Source: Candidatus Latescibacterota bacterium | GTDB lineage: Bacteria; Latescibacterota; UBA2968; UBA8231 | DNA length: 64,000 nucleotides | Reading direction: 5' to 3' | NCBI GenBank assembly: GCA_022826515.1 | Contig: JAJDUT010000083.1 | Location: 62,001 to 126,000, forward strand | In this document: positions 7,976-16,930 of the stretch, in pieces | Layout of the letters: each line of letters opens with the position of its first letter | How positions within the stretch are numbered: the stretch's first letter is position 1 | Notes under the pieces: generated by a model | Database searches by the model: none | The model's input: the letters and a program-made list of their open reading frames with translations, nothing else | Told to the model about the DNA's origin: nothing | Position numbers and translations under genes: made by a program

Positions 7976-9264
7976 AATGCGCTTTCCTCGGCGTACATGC
8001 GCTGCAGATAGGCGTTGGTCACTTGGTGGGCTTCGGCGAGGGCTTCGGCCACGCTCTCGCGGCCAGTGAGGGCGGCGTCGAGTTCGTCGAGCATCCGGCG
8101 GTAGAGGTCCTCCCACCACAGTTCCTGGGGAAAGAGCCGGACCTTGTAGTCCATCGAGCGCACGAAGACTTCTTCTTCATAGGGCGTTGACGCCCGCGGA
8201 TAGGTGTTGCGGGCCACCGAGCGCTGCGGCGGCAGGTCGCTGCCCAACTTGGCCATCTTGGTCGTCGCCTCGGCCGAGATCATGTGCTTGAGCACATCCC
8301 AGGCGACTTCTGGCTCGCGCGTGCCCTTCCAGATCGTAAAACCGACGCTGGCGTAGCGCGTCTGTCGGCCGGCCGGTCCCTGGGGAAAGAGCGCCGCATC
8401 CCACTCGAAGCGGTCCAAAAGCTGAAAGGTCGGCAGCATCCACGGCCCCATGATGCCGATGGCAATGCGTCCGGCCTCAAAGGTGAAGGTGCTCATGGCG
8501 TTGTCGCTGCGCACGCCGGGCCGAGGGGGACTGACCTTGTGCTTGAAATAGAGATCGACGTAGAACTGCACGGCTTGGGCCACGCGCGGATCGTCGAGGT
8601 TGGAGACGTAGCGCCCGTTTTCCTGCCGGAGGAAGTCCCCGCCCATGCTCCACACGTAGCTGGCGATGTCGTACGGGGTGCAGCCGTATATATCTGGCAG
8701 GCCGTCTTGGTCTTCGTCGATGGTCAGGGCCTTGGCCTTGGCTAGGAGATCGTCGAGAGTCCAGTCGTCGGTGGGATAGCTGATGCCGTAGCGGTCGAAG
8801 AGATCTTTGTTGTAAAAGCAGGTGATGGTGCTGCCTTTGACCGGAATGCCGTAGAGGATGTCGTGGTAGGTGTACGCTTGCAGACCCACCGGATAGTAAT
8901 CGCCGGTGTCGAGCTGGTCGCGCCGCACCAAGTCGTCGAGCGGCAAAAGCTGCCCAGTGCTAGCGACTTGGGGCATCTGCCGCCAGTGCAATACGCAGAT
9001 GTCGGGGGCGTGCCCGGCGTCCATGCCCGTCAGCAGCTTTTGCACGACGCTGCGACCGGGCACTACCTCTAAACGCAAGCGAACTTCTGGGTGCTGCTGG
9101 CGATATTCGGCGGCGACATGGCGGTACAGCTCGGCCTCCTGCGGCGAGCCATATACCCACATGGTCAGCACCTCTTCGGCTGGGTACCAGTGGATGGAGA
9201 GGACGCCCCAGAGTGCTCCGGCAGCTAGTGCCGCGACGATCCCCAAGCGAACAAACGGCGGCAA
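7972..9264 (-). CDS. Extracellular solute-binding protein, family 1
   Basis: 430 residues with an N-terminal hydrophobic segment (IVAALAAGALWGVLSI) and no lipobox cysteine, so it is either secreted or membrane-anchored. The mature protein starts like family 1 binding proteins (LTMWVYGSPQEAELYRHV) and carries the conserved central block YGIPVKGSTITCFYNKDLF and the late GPWMLP motif. It captures substrate for the two permeases. The PhyH stop lies only 9 bp upstream, placing an oxygenase in the same transcript. Confidence 0.9.
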   Translation of the reverse strand: MPPFVRLGIVAALAAGALWGVLSIHWYPAEEVLTMWVYGSPQEAELYRHVAAEYRQQHPEVRLRLEVVPGRSVVQKLLTGMDAGHAPDICVLHWRQMPQVASTGQLLPLDDLVRRDQLDTGDYYPVGLQAYTYHDILYGIPVKGSTITCFYNKDLFDRYGISYPTDDWTLDDLLAKAKALTIDEDQDGLPDIYGCTPYDIASYVWSMGGDFLRQENGRYVSNLDDPRVAQAVQFYVDLYFKHKVSPPRPGVRSDNAMSTFTFEAGRIAIGIMGPWMLPTFQLLDRFEWDAALFPQGPAGRQTRYASVGFTIWKGTREPEVAWDVLKHMISAEATTKMAKLGSDLPPQRSVARNTYPRASTPYEEEVFVRSMDYKVRLFPQELWWEDLYRRMLDELDAALTGRESVAEALAEAHQVTNAYLQRMYAEESAL

Positions 9265-9273
9265 GGTAGCGGT

Positions 9274-10140
9274 CTAGCCGGCGGCGAATACTTTTTCTTG
9301 CAGCGGCTTTTGCAGTTCGTAAATGCCGCCGCCGCTGCGCGTCCCGGCTGGCATGCGCGTGCGAGCTGTCATCGACACGAGGCGGAAATCGTAGGTGGGT
9401 TCGCCGCGCAGAATATTGGCGTTAAAGGATTCCCAGTTGCCCACTCCGCCGAGCGGCCAAGCATCGACGGCCGCGTACTGATACAGCAAGAGTCGCCGGG
9501 ACATACCCGAGCGGTTGAGCGCCGAGCCGTGCAAAGTGCGGCTGTGGTGGATGGAAAGCGAACCGGCTTTCATCGCTAGGGGTACAGCCGAAGAGAGGTC
9601 GATCTCGTCGCGCTCTGGGCTGATGGCCCCGATAAAGTAGCCGTCTTGGTGATGGTCGAGGATCGGACCTTTGTGGGAACCGGGCACTACCATCATGCAG
9701 CCGTTTTCTTCTGTGGCGTCGTCTAGGGCAATGCCCACGGCGCACAAATCGTCGTTAGTGTGCGGATAGTGGGCAAAGTCTTGGTGCCACTCGACTGGGC
9801 TGCCGCCGTCGGCTGGTTTCATGTTGAGCTTGTCGCCTTGGGCGCGGATGGCCGGGCCGATCAGGGGCGTCAAAATATCTAGGATGCGGCTGTCGCGCAT
9901 CAAGCCGCCGAAGAAGGGGTGATAACTCGCCGGTGCGCTCAAGCGGCGCACCTTGGGGTTTTCCGGGGTGTGGTCCGGCTCTAGGTCGAAGTGCCCGCTC
10001 TGCTCGGAGACGCGCCGCGACTGCTCGACGAAGTCATCTACAATGGCGTGTGCCTCCTCTAATTCGTCTGGACTCAACACATCCTCGACGACGAGATAGC
10101 CGTGTTCGCGGTAGAAATCGATCTGTTTTTGGGTGAGCAT
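9274..10140 (-). CDS. PhyH-family Fe(II)/2-oxoglutarate dioxygenase
   Basis: 288 residues from the ATG at 10140, preceded by TTAGGAGA; an in-frame TTG-type extension to 10176 would run into the upstream hairpin. The triad is intact: H119-Q-D121 and distal H204 (RTLHGSALN). VVPGSHKGP at about 151-159 is the family turn. Being first in an operon with a sugar-type importer suggests it oxidises the imported compound, or removes a group from it, once inside. That is inference; the substrate is not readable. Confidence 0.88.
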   Translation of the reverse strand: MLTQKQIDFYREHGYLVVEDVLSPDELEEAHAIVDDFVEQSRRVSEQSGHFDLEPDHTPENPKVRRLSAPASYHPFFGGLMRDSRILDILTPLIGPAIRAQGDKLNMKPADGGSPVEWHQDFAHYPHTNDDLCAVGIALDDATEENGCMMVVPGSHKGPILDHHQDGYFIGAISPERDEIDLSSAVPLAMKAGSLSIHHSRTLHGSALNRSGMSRRLLLYQYAAVDAWPLGGVGNWESFNANILRGEPTYDFRLVSMTARTRMPAGTRSGGGIYELQKPLQEKVFAAG

Positions 10141-10161
10141 ACAATCTCCTAAGTAGCATTT

Positions 10162-10192
10162 GGGCAGGCCCCGCACGTAGCGAAGCCTGCCC
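10162..10192 (-). repeat. Conserved intergenic stem-loop, copy 1
   Basis: On the minus strand the transcript can fold GGGCAGGC-UUCGC / loop / GCGGG-GCCUGCCC, a 13-bp stem with two G-U pairs and a 5-base loop. A similar element lies at 11166-11197. No U-run follows, so it is not a classical terminator. It sits between the second CBM9-like gene and the PhyH gene and may stabilise or process the mRNA. Confidence 0.7.
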
Positions 10193-10220
10193 GAATTGCG
10201 ACAACTAAAAAAAGAGAATT

Positions 10221-11114
10221 TTAGAACTGGGCTTTAATCCGGCCCCAGCTACTGGCGTCAACGGATGTCGCCGCGCCCCAGTCGATGTTGGGATCGGCCG
10301 GGGTTAGCAACAGATCGTTGAGCGCGCGGCAGCACCCAATCGATTGGGTGCTCCACTGGCCGATGCGGTTGTCGCCCTCGCCTTCGCCGCCATCGACTTC
10401 GTTGATCGTCAGGGTGAAGTGAATGACGCTGCCCTCGGTCAAGTCGTGAATTTCGACTTGATCTTCAGTAGCCTCCTCCGATTTCGGCATCCGCTCGATC
10501 GGCAGGATGCGGATCTCGTAGTCGTACGTGCTCTCGCCGAACTCGTCGCCCGAGAAGGTGTGGGCGATCTCAATCCACTGAGAACCGCTGGTCAGCCAGG
10601 GCAGGTTGCGGTTGGGGCGATACCACTCAAAGGTCTCCTGATAGACCGGGAAGGCGAACTTATAGCTAAAATTGGTGGCGTCGTCGCCTTGGTTTTGGTC
10701 CTCGCTGGCCTGATGCTGGGCGTTGACCTCGTATTCGACGCTGTCATCCCAGTAGAATCTGCCCGGGTCCTGACGTTGGGTGACGTGTCTGTCGTCGAAG
10801 ATGCGGGTGGTGGCATAGACGTTATTGGTCCCGTCGTTCCAGCCGACGATGTGGCGGACCTGCAGCGAACTAGCGTCGAGGGCACCGCGAGCAACGTTAT
10901 CGCCGGCGAAGCCTTCAAGCGAAAACAGGGATTCGCTAAAAATCCCGTATTGATCCAAGGGCACGGGAGCCCACTCGCTGGGGTTGCCGTCGATGACGGG
11001 CACGTTGGCATCGGGGAAATTCACGGCGACCAACAACTCGCCCGGCGGCTCGTGGGCTTGAGCGGCAACCACAAGGCCCAACGAGGCAAGGGCGGTGGTG
11101 AGGAACTTTTTCAT
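10221..11114 (-). CDS. Secreted CBM9-like protein, tandem copy 2
   Basis: 297 residues from the ATG at 11114, with GGAGG upstream. The signal peptide is MKKFLTTALASLGLVVAAQA. The mature protein opens with PVIDGNPSEWAPVPLDQYG, the 'IDG..xEW' hallmark of carbohydrate-binding module family 9-like domains. A conserved Cys-Cys pair lies near the C-terminus (GCCRALND). Identical in length and very similar throughout to the preceding gene, so it arose by tandem duplication. A role in surface or periplasmic glycan binding is suggested by fold family only. Confidence 0.8.
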   Translation of the reverse strand: MKKFLTTALASLGLVVAAQAHEPPGELLVAVNFPDANVPVIDGNPSEWAPVPLDQYGIFSESLFSLEGFAGDNVARGALDASSLQVRHIVGWNDGTNNVYATTRIFDDRHVTQRQDPGRFYWDDSVEYEVNAQHQASEDQNQGDDATNFSYKFAFPVYQETFEWYRPNRNLPWLTSGSQWIEIAHTFSGDEFGESTYDYEIRILPIERMPKSEEATEDQVEIHDLTEGSVIHFTLTINEVDGGEGEGDNRIGQWSTQSIGCCRALNDLLLTPADPNIDWGAATSVDASSWGRIKAQF

Positions 11115-11165
11115 GGTGAAGCTACCTCCAAGAGATAGGGTAAAAAAGAAAAAGGGGCGGTAATC

Positions 11166-11197
11166 GGGCAGGCCCCGCACTGAGGCGAGACCTGCCC
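11166..11197 (-). repeat. Conserved intergenic stem-loop, copy 2
   Basis: Same architecture as 10162-10192. In minus-strand RNA the stem is GGGCAGGU-CUCGC with GCGGG-GCCUGCCC. Base changes relative to copy 1 keep pairing through G-U wobble that works only on the minus-strand RNA. It lies between the two CBM9-like genes. Confidence 0.7.
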
Positions 11198-11227
11198 GGA
11201 ATGGTACTGCGATTGAGATGAAATTGC

Positions 11228-12121
11228 CTAGAACTGGGACTTGATCCGGCCCCAGCTACTGGCGTCAACGGACGTGGCCGCGCCCCAGTCGATATTGGGA
11301 TCCATCGGGGTCAAGAGCAAGTCTTGGGCAGCGTGGCAGCACGAAGTGGGATTGGTGCTCCACATGCCGATGCGGTTGTCGCCATCGCCATCGCCGCCAT
11401 CGACGTCGTTGACCGTGAGGGTGATGTGAATGACGCTGCCCTCGGTCAGGTCGTGGATGTCAACCTGGTCCTCAGTGGCTTCATCCGAGCGCGGCATCCG
11501 CTCGATCGGCAGGATGCGGAGCTCGTAGTCGTACGTGCTCTCACCGAACTCTTCGCCCGTGAAGCTATGGGCGATCTCGACCCACTGCGAGCCGCTGGTC
11601 ATCCACGGCAGGTTGACAATCGGCCGATACCACTCAAAGGTCTCCTGATAGACCGGGAAGGCGAACTTGTAGCTGAAGCTGGTCGCATCGTCGCCGGGAT
11701 TCAGGTCGTCGCGGGCTTGGTGTGCCGCGTTGAGCTCGTACTCGACGCTGTCATCCCAGAAGAATTTGCCCGGGTCTTGACGCTGAGTGATGTGAATATC
11801 GTCGAAGACGCGGCTGGTGATGTACACGTTGTTGGTCGCGTCGTTCCAGCCGACGATGTGACGGATCTGCATCGAACTGGCGTCCAGCCCGCCTTGCTCG
11901 ACGTTCTCGCCGGCAAAGCCGTGGATCGAATACAAGGTCTCGCTGAAAATCCCGTACTGGTCGAGGGGCACGGGAGCCCACTCGCCGGCGTTGCCGTCAA
12001 TGACGGGCACGTTGGCATCGGGAAAATTCACGGCGACCAACAAACCGCCAGGCGGGTCGTGGGCTTGGGCGGCAACCACAAGGCCCAACGAGGCCAGGGC
12101 AGTGGTGAGGAACTTTTTCAT
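11228..12121 (-). CDS. Secreted CBM9-like protein, tandem copy 1
   Basis: 297 residues from the ATG at 12121; the longer frame to 12238 is just leader. Signal peptide, IDGNAGEWAPVPLDQYG opening and late Cys-Cys pair (SCCHAAQD) match the downstream copy. The 5' leader and ribosome-binding region are also nearly the same in both genes, so the duplicated unit included its control region. About 120 bp separate it from the outer-membrane protein gene upstream. It could be the last part of that operon or have its own promoter. Confidence 0.8.
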   Translation of the reverse strand: MKKFLTTALASLGLVVAAQAHDPPGGLLVAVNFPDANVPVIDGNAGEWAPVPLDQYGIFSETLYSIHGFAGENVEQGGLDASSMQIRHIVGWNDATNNVYITSRVFDDIHITQRQDPGKFFWDDSVEYELNAAHQARDDLNPGDDATSFSYKFAFPVYQETFEWYRPIVNLPWMTSGSQWVEIAHSFTGEEFGESTYDYELRILPIERMPRSDEATEDQVDIHDLTEGSVIHITLTVNDVDGGDGDGDNRIGMWSTNPTSCCHAAQDLLLTPMDPNIDWGAATSVDASSWGRIKSQF

Positions 12122-12241
12122 GGTAAAGCTACCTCCATGAGATAGGGTTAAAAAGAGAAAAGGTGCGGTAACTCGTCTGTCTTCTCGGTTCCGCAACGTG
12201 AACTGCTCAATGTACAAGCCCGCAAAAGCGTATGTCAAGGC

Positions 12242-14854
12242 TTAAATCCCCGCGTAAATGGCGATGAAGGATTGGGTCTCGGTGCGCGATGGGGCGTCCT
12301 TGAAATTCTTGCGCTCTAGCACCAGCCCGAGCACGGTCTGCAGCTTGTAGCCTTGATAGGCCGATTCGTTTTTGAACTGAACGCCCCAAGTCAGTGCCGT
12401 AAAATCGTTGGCATCTGTGTTGAAATCGTCGAAGATCAGGTATTCTAGGCCCGCTTGTAGCTTGGTGATCTCTAGGACATCGGTGCCCACCAACAACGAG
12501 AAGAGTTCGGCTAGGGTCGTTCGGCGCTCATCCGTAAACAGGTCGCGGCTCTGCTTGATAAACTCGCTCTTCCAGCGCGGCTCTAGATAGAGGGGGCCAA
12601 ACGCATGGCGGTAGTGGGCCTTGTTGATCATCCCGAAAAAGAAATCCGTCTCGGCCAAGCCCCAGCGCTGTCGGCGCTCGGCGTCCATGAGTTGGTGAAA
12701 GACCACCCAATTGACCTTGTTTTGTAGATTCAGCGAAAAGGCGCGCACCTTGTGGCCGAGGAAGAGTTGGTTGACCCAAGTGTCGCGGGCCAGCAGCGGA
12801 TCGTCGATCTCGGTCAGCGTGCCGAGGCGCAGCGTGTTGTCGGGTGCCCACTGCAAGAGTGGGTCGGCGATGTCGTCCTCCACGCGCTTGGTCATGCCGA
12901 AGAGTCGCAAATCGCCGTAGCGCGCCCAGCTCCGGTCGAATCGCAGGAGGGCGTACGCGCTGTGGTTTTTCTGGTTGGAAGAGATGCGATCCTCGCGCAG
13001 GAGGCCGGCGATGATCTTTAGCTGCGGAGCCAAGTAGGTGCCGACGTACGCGTTGTAGCCCTGGTGGTCGCGCTTGTAAGGGTAATCCGGCTCTTGGTCG
13101 TTTTCGTATTGGTCGGTCCAGAAGTTGTTGTTCATGTCAACGCCGAAGAGAAATTCGGGCCGATCGACCGCAAAGCGCAGGAAAGGCTCTTCATAGTCCG
13201 GGATCGAGTTGGTGCGCACGCGGCTGTCGTTTTGGTTGATGTCGGGCACGAAGTCGTTGTTTTGGTCCCAGCCCGGAAAGACTTGGCGGTCGGGGAAGGC
13301 CCAGTCGGCGCGGAAGCTGTCTGGCACCCGGTCTTGGTCGTCGTTGTCTTCCACCAGATCCATGAGGCTGCGGTCGTTTTGGTAGTCGATGCTGCCGTCG
13401 TCGCGGGTGACGAAAGTTTGGGTGTTGTAGCGCGGGTGCATGTGATAGGCTTCGCCATAGATGAAGAAGCGTAACCAGTGGCGCGACAGATTGAGCATAT
13501 AGGCCGGTGCGCTGCGCTCGCCGACAATGCCGGCCGAAGTCCGGTGTTCTTCGACGAGGGTGTTGGGGTATTTGCGGTAGTTCCAATTGAGATCGTACTC
13601 GCCGTACAGGTCGAAGCCCATCACGTCGGTGGCCGTCACCGTACCGCCGAGAATGTGGGTTGCCGTCGGCAGCCCGGCTTCAAAGCTGATGACTCGTAGG
13701 TTGGACAAGTCCTTAATGTTACCCGGTGCTTGGGTCACCATAAGCAACACCGGCCCGTCGGTGCTGGTCTGCCGGTTCGAGGTCATCCAGACCTGATAGT
13801 CGTTGGCTACCACTAGCCGGAATTCCACTTTGACGATCTCGGTTTTGTCGGCTGCGGCTCGGTTGATGAAACGCGCGCTGTCGAAGTTGTAGAGCAGGCG
13901 GATTTCGTCGTTGCCGTTGGCCTCGATATAGCCCGGCCTAGGCGCGCCGCCTTCCACTATGGGTTCAAAGCGGATCTCGCGGCCCGAATCGACGCGGCCA
14001 TCCCGATAGGTGATGAAGATGTCCGAGCCAGCCGGAAAATACGCGGCGCCCCCCACGCCGTCGTCGGGTGAGTCGTCGCGCAGGACGATTTCAATAGCGG
14101 ACATGGTCCGGTTTTGCCCCTGAGTCAGCGATCCGGTTACCCAATTGCTCAACAAGGCTTCTTCCGAGAGCGAATTGGCTTGGTGCGCGTTGGCCGTGTG
14201 AACGCCGAGCTCGACGAAATCGCCGATTTGCACCTCAAAGCGCCCGCCGATCAAGGTGGTGGAATTAGTGCGGCGCAGTTCTTGATTGGTGATGCCGCGC
14301 GGGGCACTGGCCTGCGCGTAGAGGAACGTGCCCCGGTACTTGTCCATGGCAAAGTCGAACTGTATGCCGTCGAGGCGCGGTTTGGACAGCACCATGGGCG
14401 TCAGAGTGGTGCGCAGGTCGCTACTGATGGTCAGCGCGTATGCGTATTGCCCTTTTTGCTCGGAGGCCACGGCGACCTCGGAAAACCAATTGCGGAAGCG
14501 CTGGGCCTCAAACAGCACGGTGCCAAATTCTTCGGGGTTGGACTGGGATACGTTGTATATCAGCCAGCCCTGATTGAGGAAGTTGCCAAAGGCGTCGTAG
14601 AAGTAATCTCCCTCGATGTTGGAACTGACATACCGCTGATAGGGCTCCCGCGCGTAGTTGGTGGTGCTCCACTGCCGCCAGTGGTGTTCGGCGACCAACT
14701 CTTGGGGTACATACCAGCGGCGCATCGCTGGATCGAGGGCTTCCGTGCCTGGGGAAGCCAGCGATTGCAGCCCGATTTGCGCCGCAGCCGAGCCGCCGCT
14801 AATAGCCCACAAAAATAGGGCGACCTTACAGATGCGTTTCGCAGTTTCTGCCAT
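12242..14854 (-). CDS. Large predicted outer-membrane beta-barrel protein, paralogue B
   Basis: 870 residues with a signal peptide ending near GGSAAAQ. The N-terminal block DPAMRRWYVPQELVAEHHWR is shared with the 888-residue protein at 20938, and similarity runs the whole length. Residues ~500-605 form an Asp/Asn-rich stretch (DNDDQDRVPD, DQNNDFVPDINQND, DMNNNFW) resembling calcium-binding repeats. The C-terminus FIAIYAGI alternates hydrophobic residues as the last strand of a barrel does. The family is unknown to me; barrel assignment is inference. It starts 7 bp after a discoidin/FlgD-like gene. Confidence 0.75.
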   Translation of the reverse strand: MAETAKRICKVALFLWAISGGSAAAQIGLQSLASPGTEALDPAMRRWYVPQELVAEHHWRQWSTTNYAREPYQRYVSSNIEGDYFYDAFGNFLNQGWLIYNVSQSNPEEFGTVLFEAQRFRNWFSEVAVASEQKGQYAYALTISSDLRTTLTPMVLSKPRLDGIQFDFAMDKYRGTFLYAQASAPRGITNQELRRTNSTTLIGGRFEVQIGDFVELGVHTANAHQANSLSEEALLSNWVTGSLTQGQNRTMSAIEIVLRDDSPDDGVGGAAYFPAGSDIFITYRDGRVDSGREIRFEPIVEGGAPRPGYIEANGNDEIRLLYNFDSARFINRAAADKTEIVKVEFRLVVANDYQVWMTSNRQTSTDGPVLLMVTQAPGNIKDLSNLRVISFEAGLPTATHILGGTVTATDVMGFDLYGEYDLNWNYRKYPNTLVEEHRTSAGIVGERSAPAYMLNLSRHWLRFFIYGEAYHMHPRYNTQTFVTRDDGSIDYQNDRSLMDLVEDNDDQDRVPDSFRADWAFPDRQVFPGWDQNNDFVPDINQNDSRVRTNSIPDYEEPFLRFAVDRPEFLFGVDMNNNFWTDQYENDQEPDYPYKRDHQGYNAYVGTYLAPQLKIIAGLLREDRISSNQKNHSAYALLRFDRSWARYGDLRLFGMTKRVEDDIADPLLQWAPDNTLRLGTLTEIDDPLLARDTWVNQLFLGHKVRAFSLNLQNKVNWVVFHQLMDAERRQRWGLAETDFFFGMINKAHYRHAFGPLYLEPRWKSEFIKQSRDLFTDERRTTLAELFSLLVGTDVLEITKLQAGLEYLIFDDFNTDANDFTALTWGVQFKNESAYQGYKLQTVLGLVLERKNFKDAPSRTETQSFIAIYAGI

Positions 14855-14861
14855 TGCTCGC

Positions 14862-16883
14862 TTAGTAGGCCACAGCTATGGTGCCTGCGGCTGCTGAGAG
14901 GCCCTTGTCGGTGGTTAGATCGACTTGGTAGAGGTACACGCCCGGGGCGACTAAATCTCCCTCGGTGCGACGGCCATCCCAAACCGCCGCAAAGCTGCCG
15001 CTGACCGCGGGCGTGGAGATCACCTCGCGCACCAGTCGGCCGGACAGGTCGAAAATCCGCAGCGCGATCTGGCGCGGCACGCCGATGTTGCGCAGATCGT
15101 ACGAGATCATGGTCTGATCATTGATCCCGTCGCCATTGGGCGTCAGCGTCGCGGGATGCGCGGTGACTTTTCGCACCAGTTCGCCGCCGACGGGCGTGCG
15201 CACTGATAGAGCGTCGCCGGCAAAGCGGAAAGTTGAGTTGCCGGGCCGGACTTGTTGCTTGAGCTCAGGCTCGGTGCTGTCGTACACCCAGCCAGTGAAT
15301 TCCGCGCCAAAGCGCAGCACTTTGGCATCGAAGACAACCTCGATGCGGCGCTCGTTGTCGCGCGGCGCGACAAACGGCTCAAAGCTAATGACGATCCGGT
15401 CTTCCTCTATCTTTGGCGGGAAGTCGTCGATAATTTCCCGGCCATCGACCGAGACCGAATGGACGGCTTCGGCCGGGACTTGGGTGAAGATCTCCAGCCG
15501 ATCGAAGCCCCGGTCGCCGTCTTCGAGCACGGGCCGCACCACATAGGTGAAGGTCTGCGGCTCAAAGTTCTCGGTCTCAACCGGCCAAATCTCGGCGATC
15601 ACGCTTTGGGCCGCGGGGTCTTCGGCAAACAGCAAGGACATCTCGTCGATGCGCGGCGCTTTATCTCCGTCGGAAAACATGACCACTTCTAGCTGCAAGT
15701 ACTGGCTGGGTCCGGGCGAGAGCAGGGGCGTTCCGTCCTCCCAGCCCGTTGCCTCTGGGTTGCGTAGCCCGGCCGCAAAGTCGTAGGGCGTTGACCAGAA
15801 GCTCCAGTTTTCTACATCGTACGTCGCTTGGATATGGCTGAACCGGCCCACTTGGTAGGTCGTGGTGTACTCGTCTTTGGACACCCGTTCAAAGCTGCCG
15901 GTGCTGCCGATTTTCCAAAATAGATTGGGCTGTGGCGTGGAGCCGGTGCGGGTGCGCAACACGAGGCGAGTACCCTCGGGCACCTCGCCCCGCCAGCGGA
16001 TTTTGCTCCAAGCCACCGGGCGGCCAAAGTCCAGCACGCCCGTGCGATAGGAGGTCTTGGTGACAAAGCCTTCGCCGTACACCTCCATTTCGGCGATCTC
16101 CCAGGTGCGCTCAGGGTTGATCGGGCGAATGGCGACCCAGCGCAAGTCGCGGGTGGGAAAGCGCAAATCCACGACTTGGTCGAGGTTTTCAACGTTGCGC
16201 TCTAGGATGTCGAATTCCGAGTCGTTGGTCGAAGTGAGCGAGCGGCTGATGTCATGGTACCAGCGCTTGCCCGGTGCACGCTCTTGGGGCGAGGCCATAA
16301 AAGGCGCAGTGTTGTCGGCGACGCCGATTTCGTACCAAGCCAAGTAGTTTTCCTCAAAGCCCGGGCGCGGATAGAAGCGGATGCGGTTGACCGGCATCTC
16401 GGCCCCTAGGTTGACGACCGTGTTTTTCACGTAGCCGATATTGAGACCGGCCAAACGCGGCGAGATATCGACTTGGCGCAAGGTCGCCGTTTCCGGGTCG
16501 CCGTCGATCATCACCTGCACTTCTTTGGCGGCCTCGCGGGTATAGCCAGTGGAGACGCTGGTGTAGAGGTTGCCGCCGCGCGGGGTCAAGTTCACGTCTA
16601 GCGCGAGGTTGACCGACGGATCAACCCATATTGGCCGAATGGCGTTGTCGGAGTAGGCGATCATGGTATCGACGCCCGCTTCCTCTACGCCGATAGCGAT
16701 GGGAAGTGTGCCTAAGACTGCGCCTTGGGCATCGACGATGGCATATTCGGTCTGCTCATCGGTGATCAGCCCCTGCCAAGAAACACCTGTCGGCCCGCCG
16801 ATGTGAAATTCGGCCCGCCCCCACGCCGCGCTGGTACACCAAGCCGCGATACTTAAACTCCACAATAAATTTCGCCCTAGCAT
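14862..16883 (-). CDS. Exported discoidin-like protein with FlgD-like C-terminal domain (protein 3)
   Basis: About 673 residues. The ATG at 16883 has AAAAAGGA at good spacing; the ATG at 16892 lies too close to it. A signal peptide is followed by at least one predicted F5/8 type C (discoidin)-like beta-sandwich (GYTREAAKEVQVMIDGDPET). The last ~90 residues are a FlgD/gliding-type Ig domain: TPNGDGINDQTMISYDL, IFDLSGRLVREV, WDGRRTEGDLVAPGVYLYQV. The protein ends in GTIAVAY, as its two paralogues do. Probably a surface protein paired with the outer-membrane protein just downstream. Confidence 0.78.
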   Translation of the reverse strand: MLGRNLLWSLSIAAWCTSAAWGRAEFHIGGPTGVSWQGLITDEQTEYAIVDAQGAVLGTLPIAIGVEEAGVDTMIAYSDNAIRPIWVDPSVNLALDVNLTPRGGNLYTSVSTGYTREAAKEVQVMIDGDPETATLRQVDISPRLAGLNIGYVKNTVVNLGAEMPVNRIRFYPRPGFEENYLAWYEIGVADNTAPFMASPQERAPGKRWYHDISRSLTSTNDSEFDILERNVENLDQVVDLRFPTRDLRWVAIRPINPERTWEIAEMEVYGEGFVTKTSYRTGVLDFGRPVAWSKIRWRGEVPEGTRLVLRTRTGSTPQPNLFWKIGSTGSFERVSKDEYTTTYQVGRFSHIQATYDVENWSFWSTPYDFAAGLRNPEATGWEDGTPLLSPGPSQYLQLEVVMFSDGDKAPRIDEMSLLFAEDPAAQSVIAEIWPVETENFEPQTFTYVVRPVLEDGDRGFDRLEIFTQVPAEAVHSVSVDGREIIDDFPPKIEEDRIVISFEPFVAPRDNERRIEVVFDAKVLRFGAEFTGWVYDSTEPELKQQVRPGNSTFRFAGDALSVRTPVGGELVRKVTAHPATLTPNGDGINDQTMISYDLRNIGVPRQIALRIFDLSGRLVREVISTPAVSGSFAAVWDGRRTEGDLVAPGVYLYQVDLTTDKGLSAAAGTIAVAY

Positions 16884-16930
16884 GACTCTCATTCCTTTTT
16901 TAACCCTCCCACGCGGTTGGTGGTGGGGTG

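Noticed and set aside
10162..11197. Rho-independent terminators
   Set aside because: The stems are strong, but no T-run follows on the transcribed strand, so they were called structured repeats instead.
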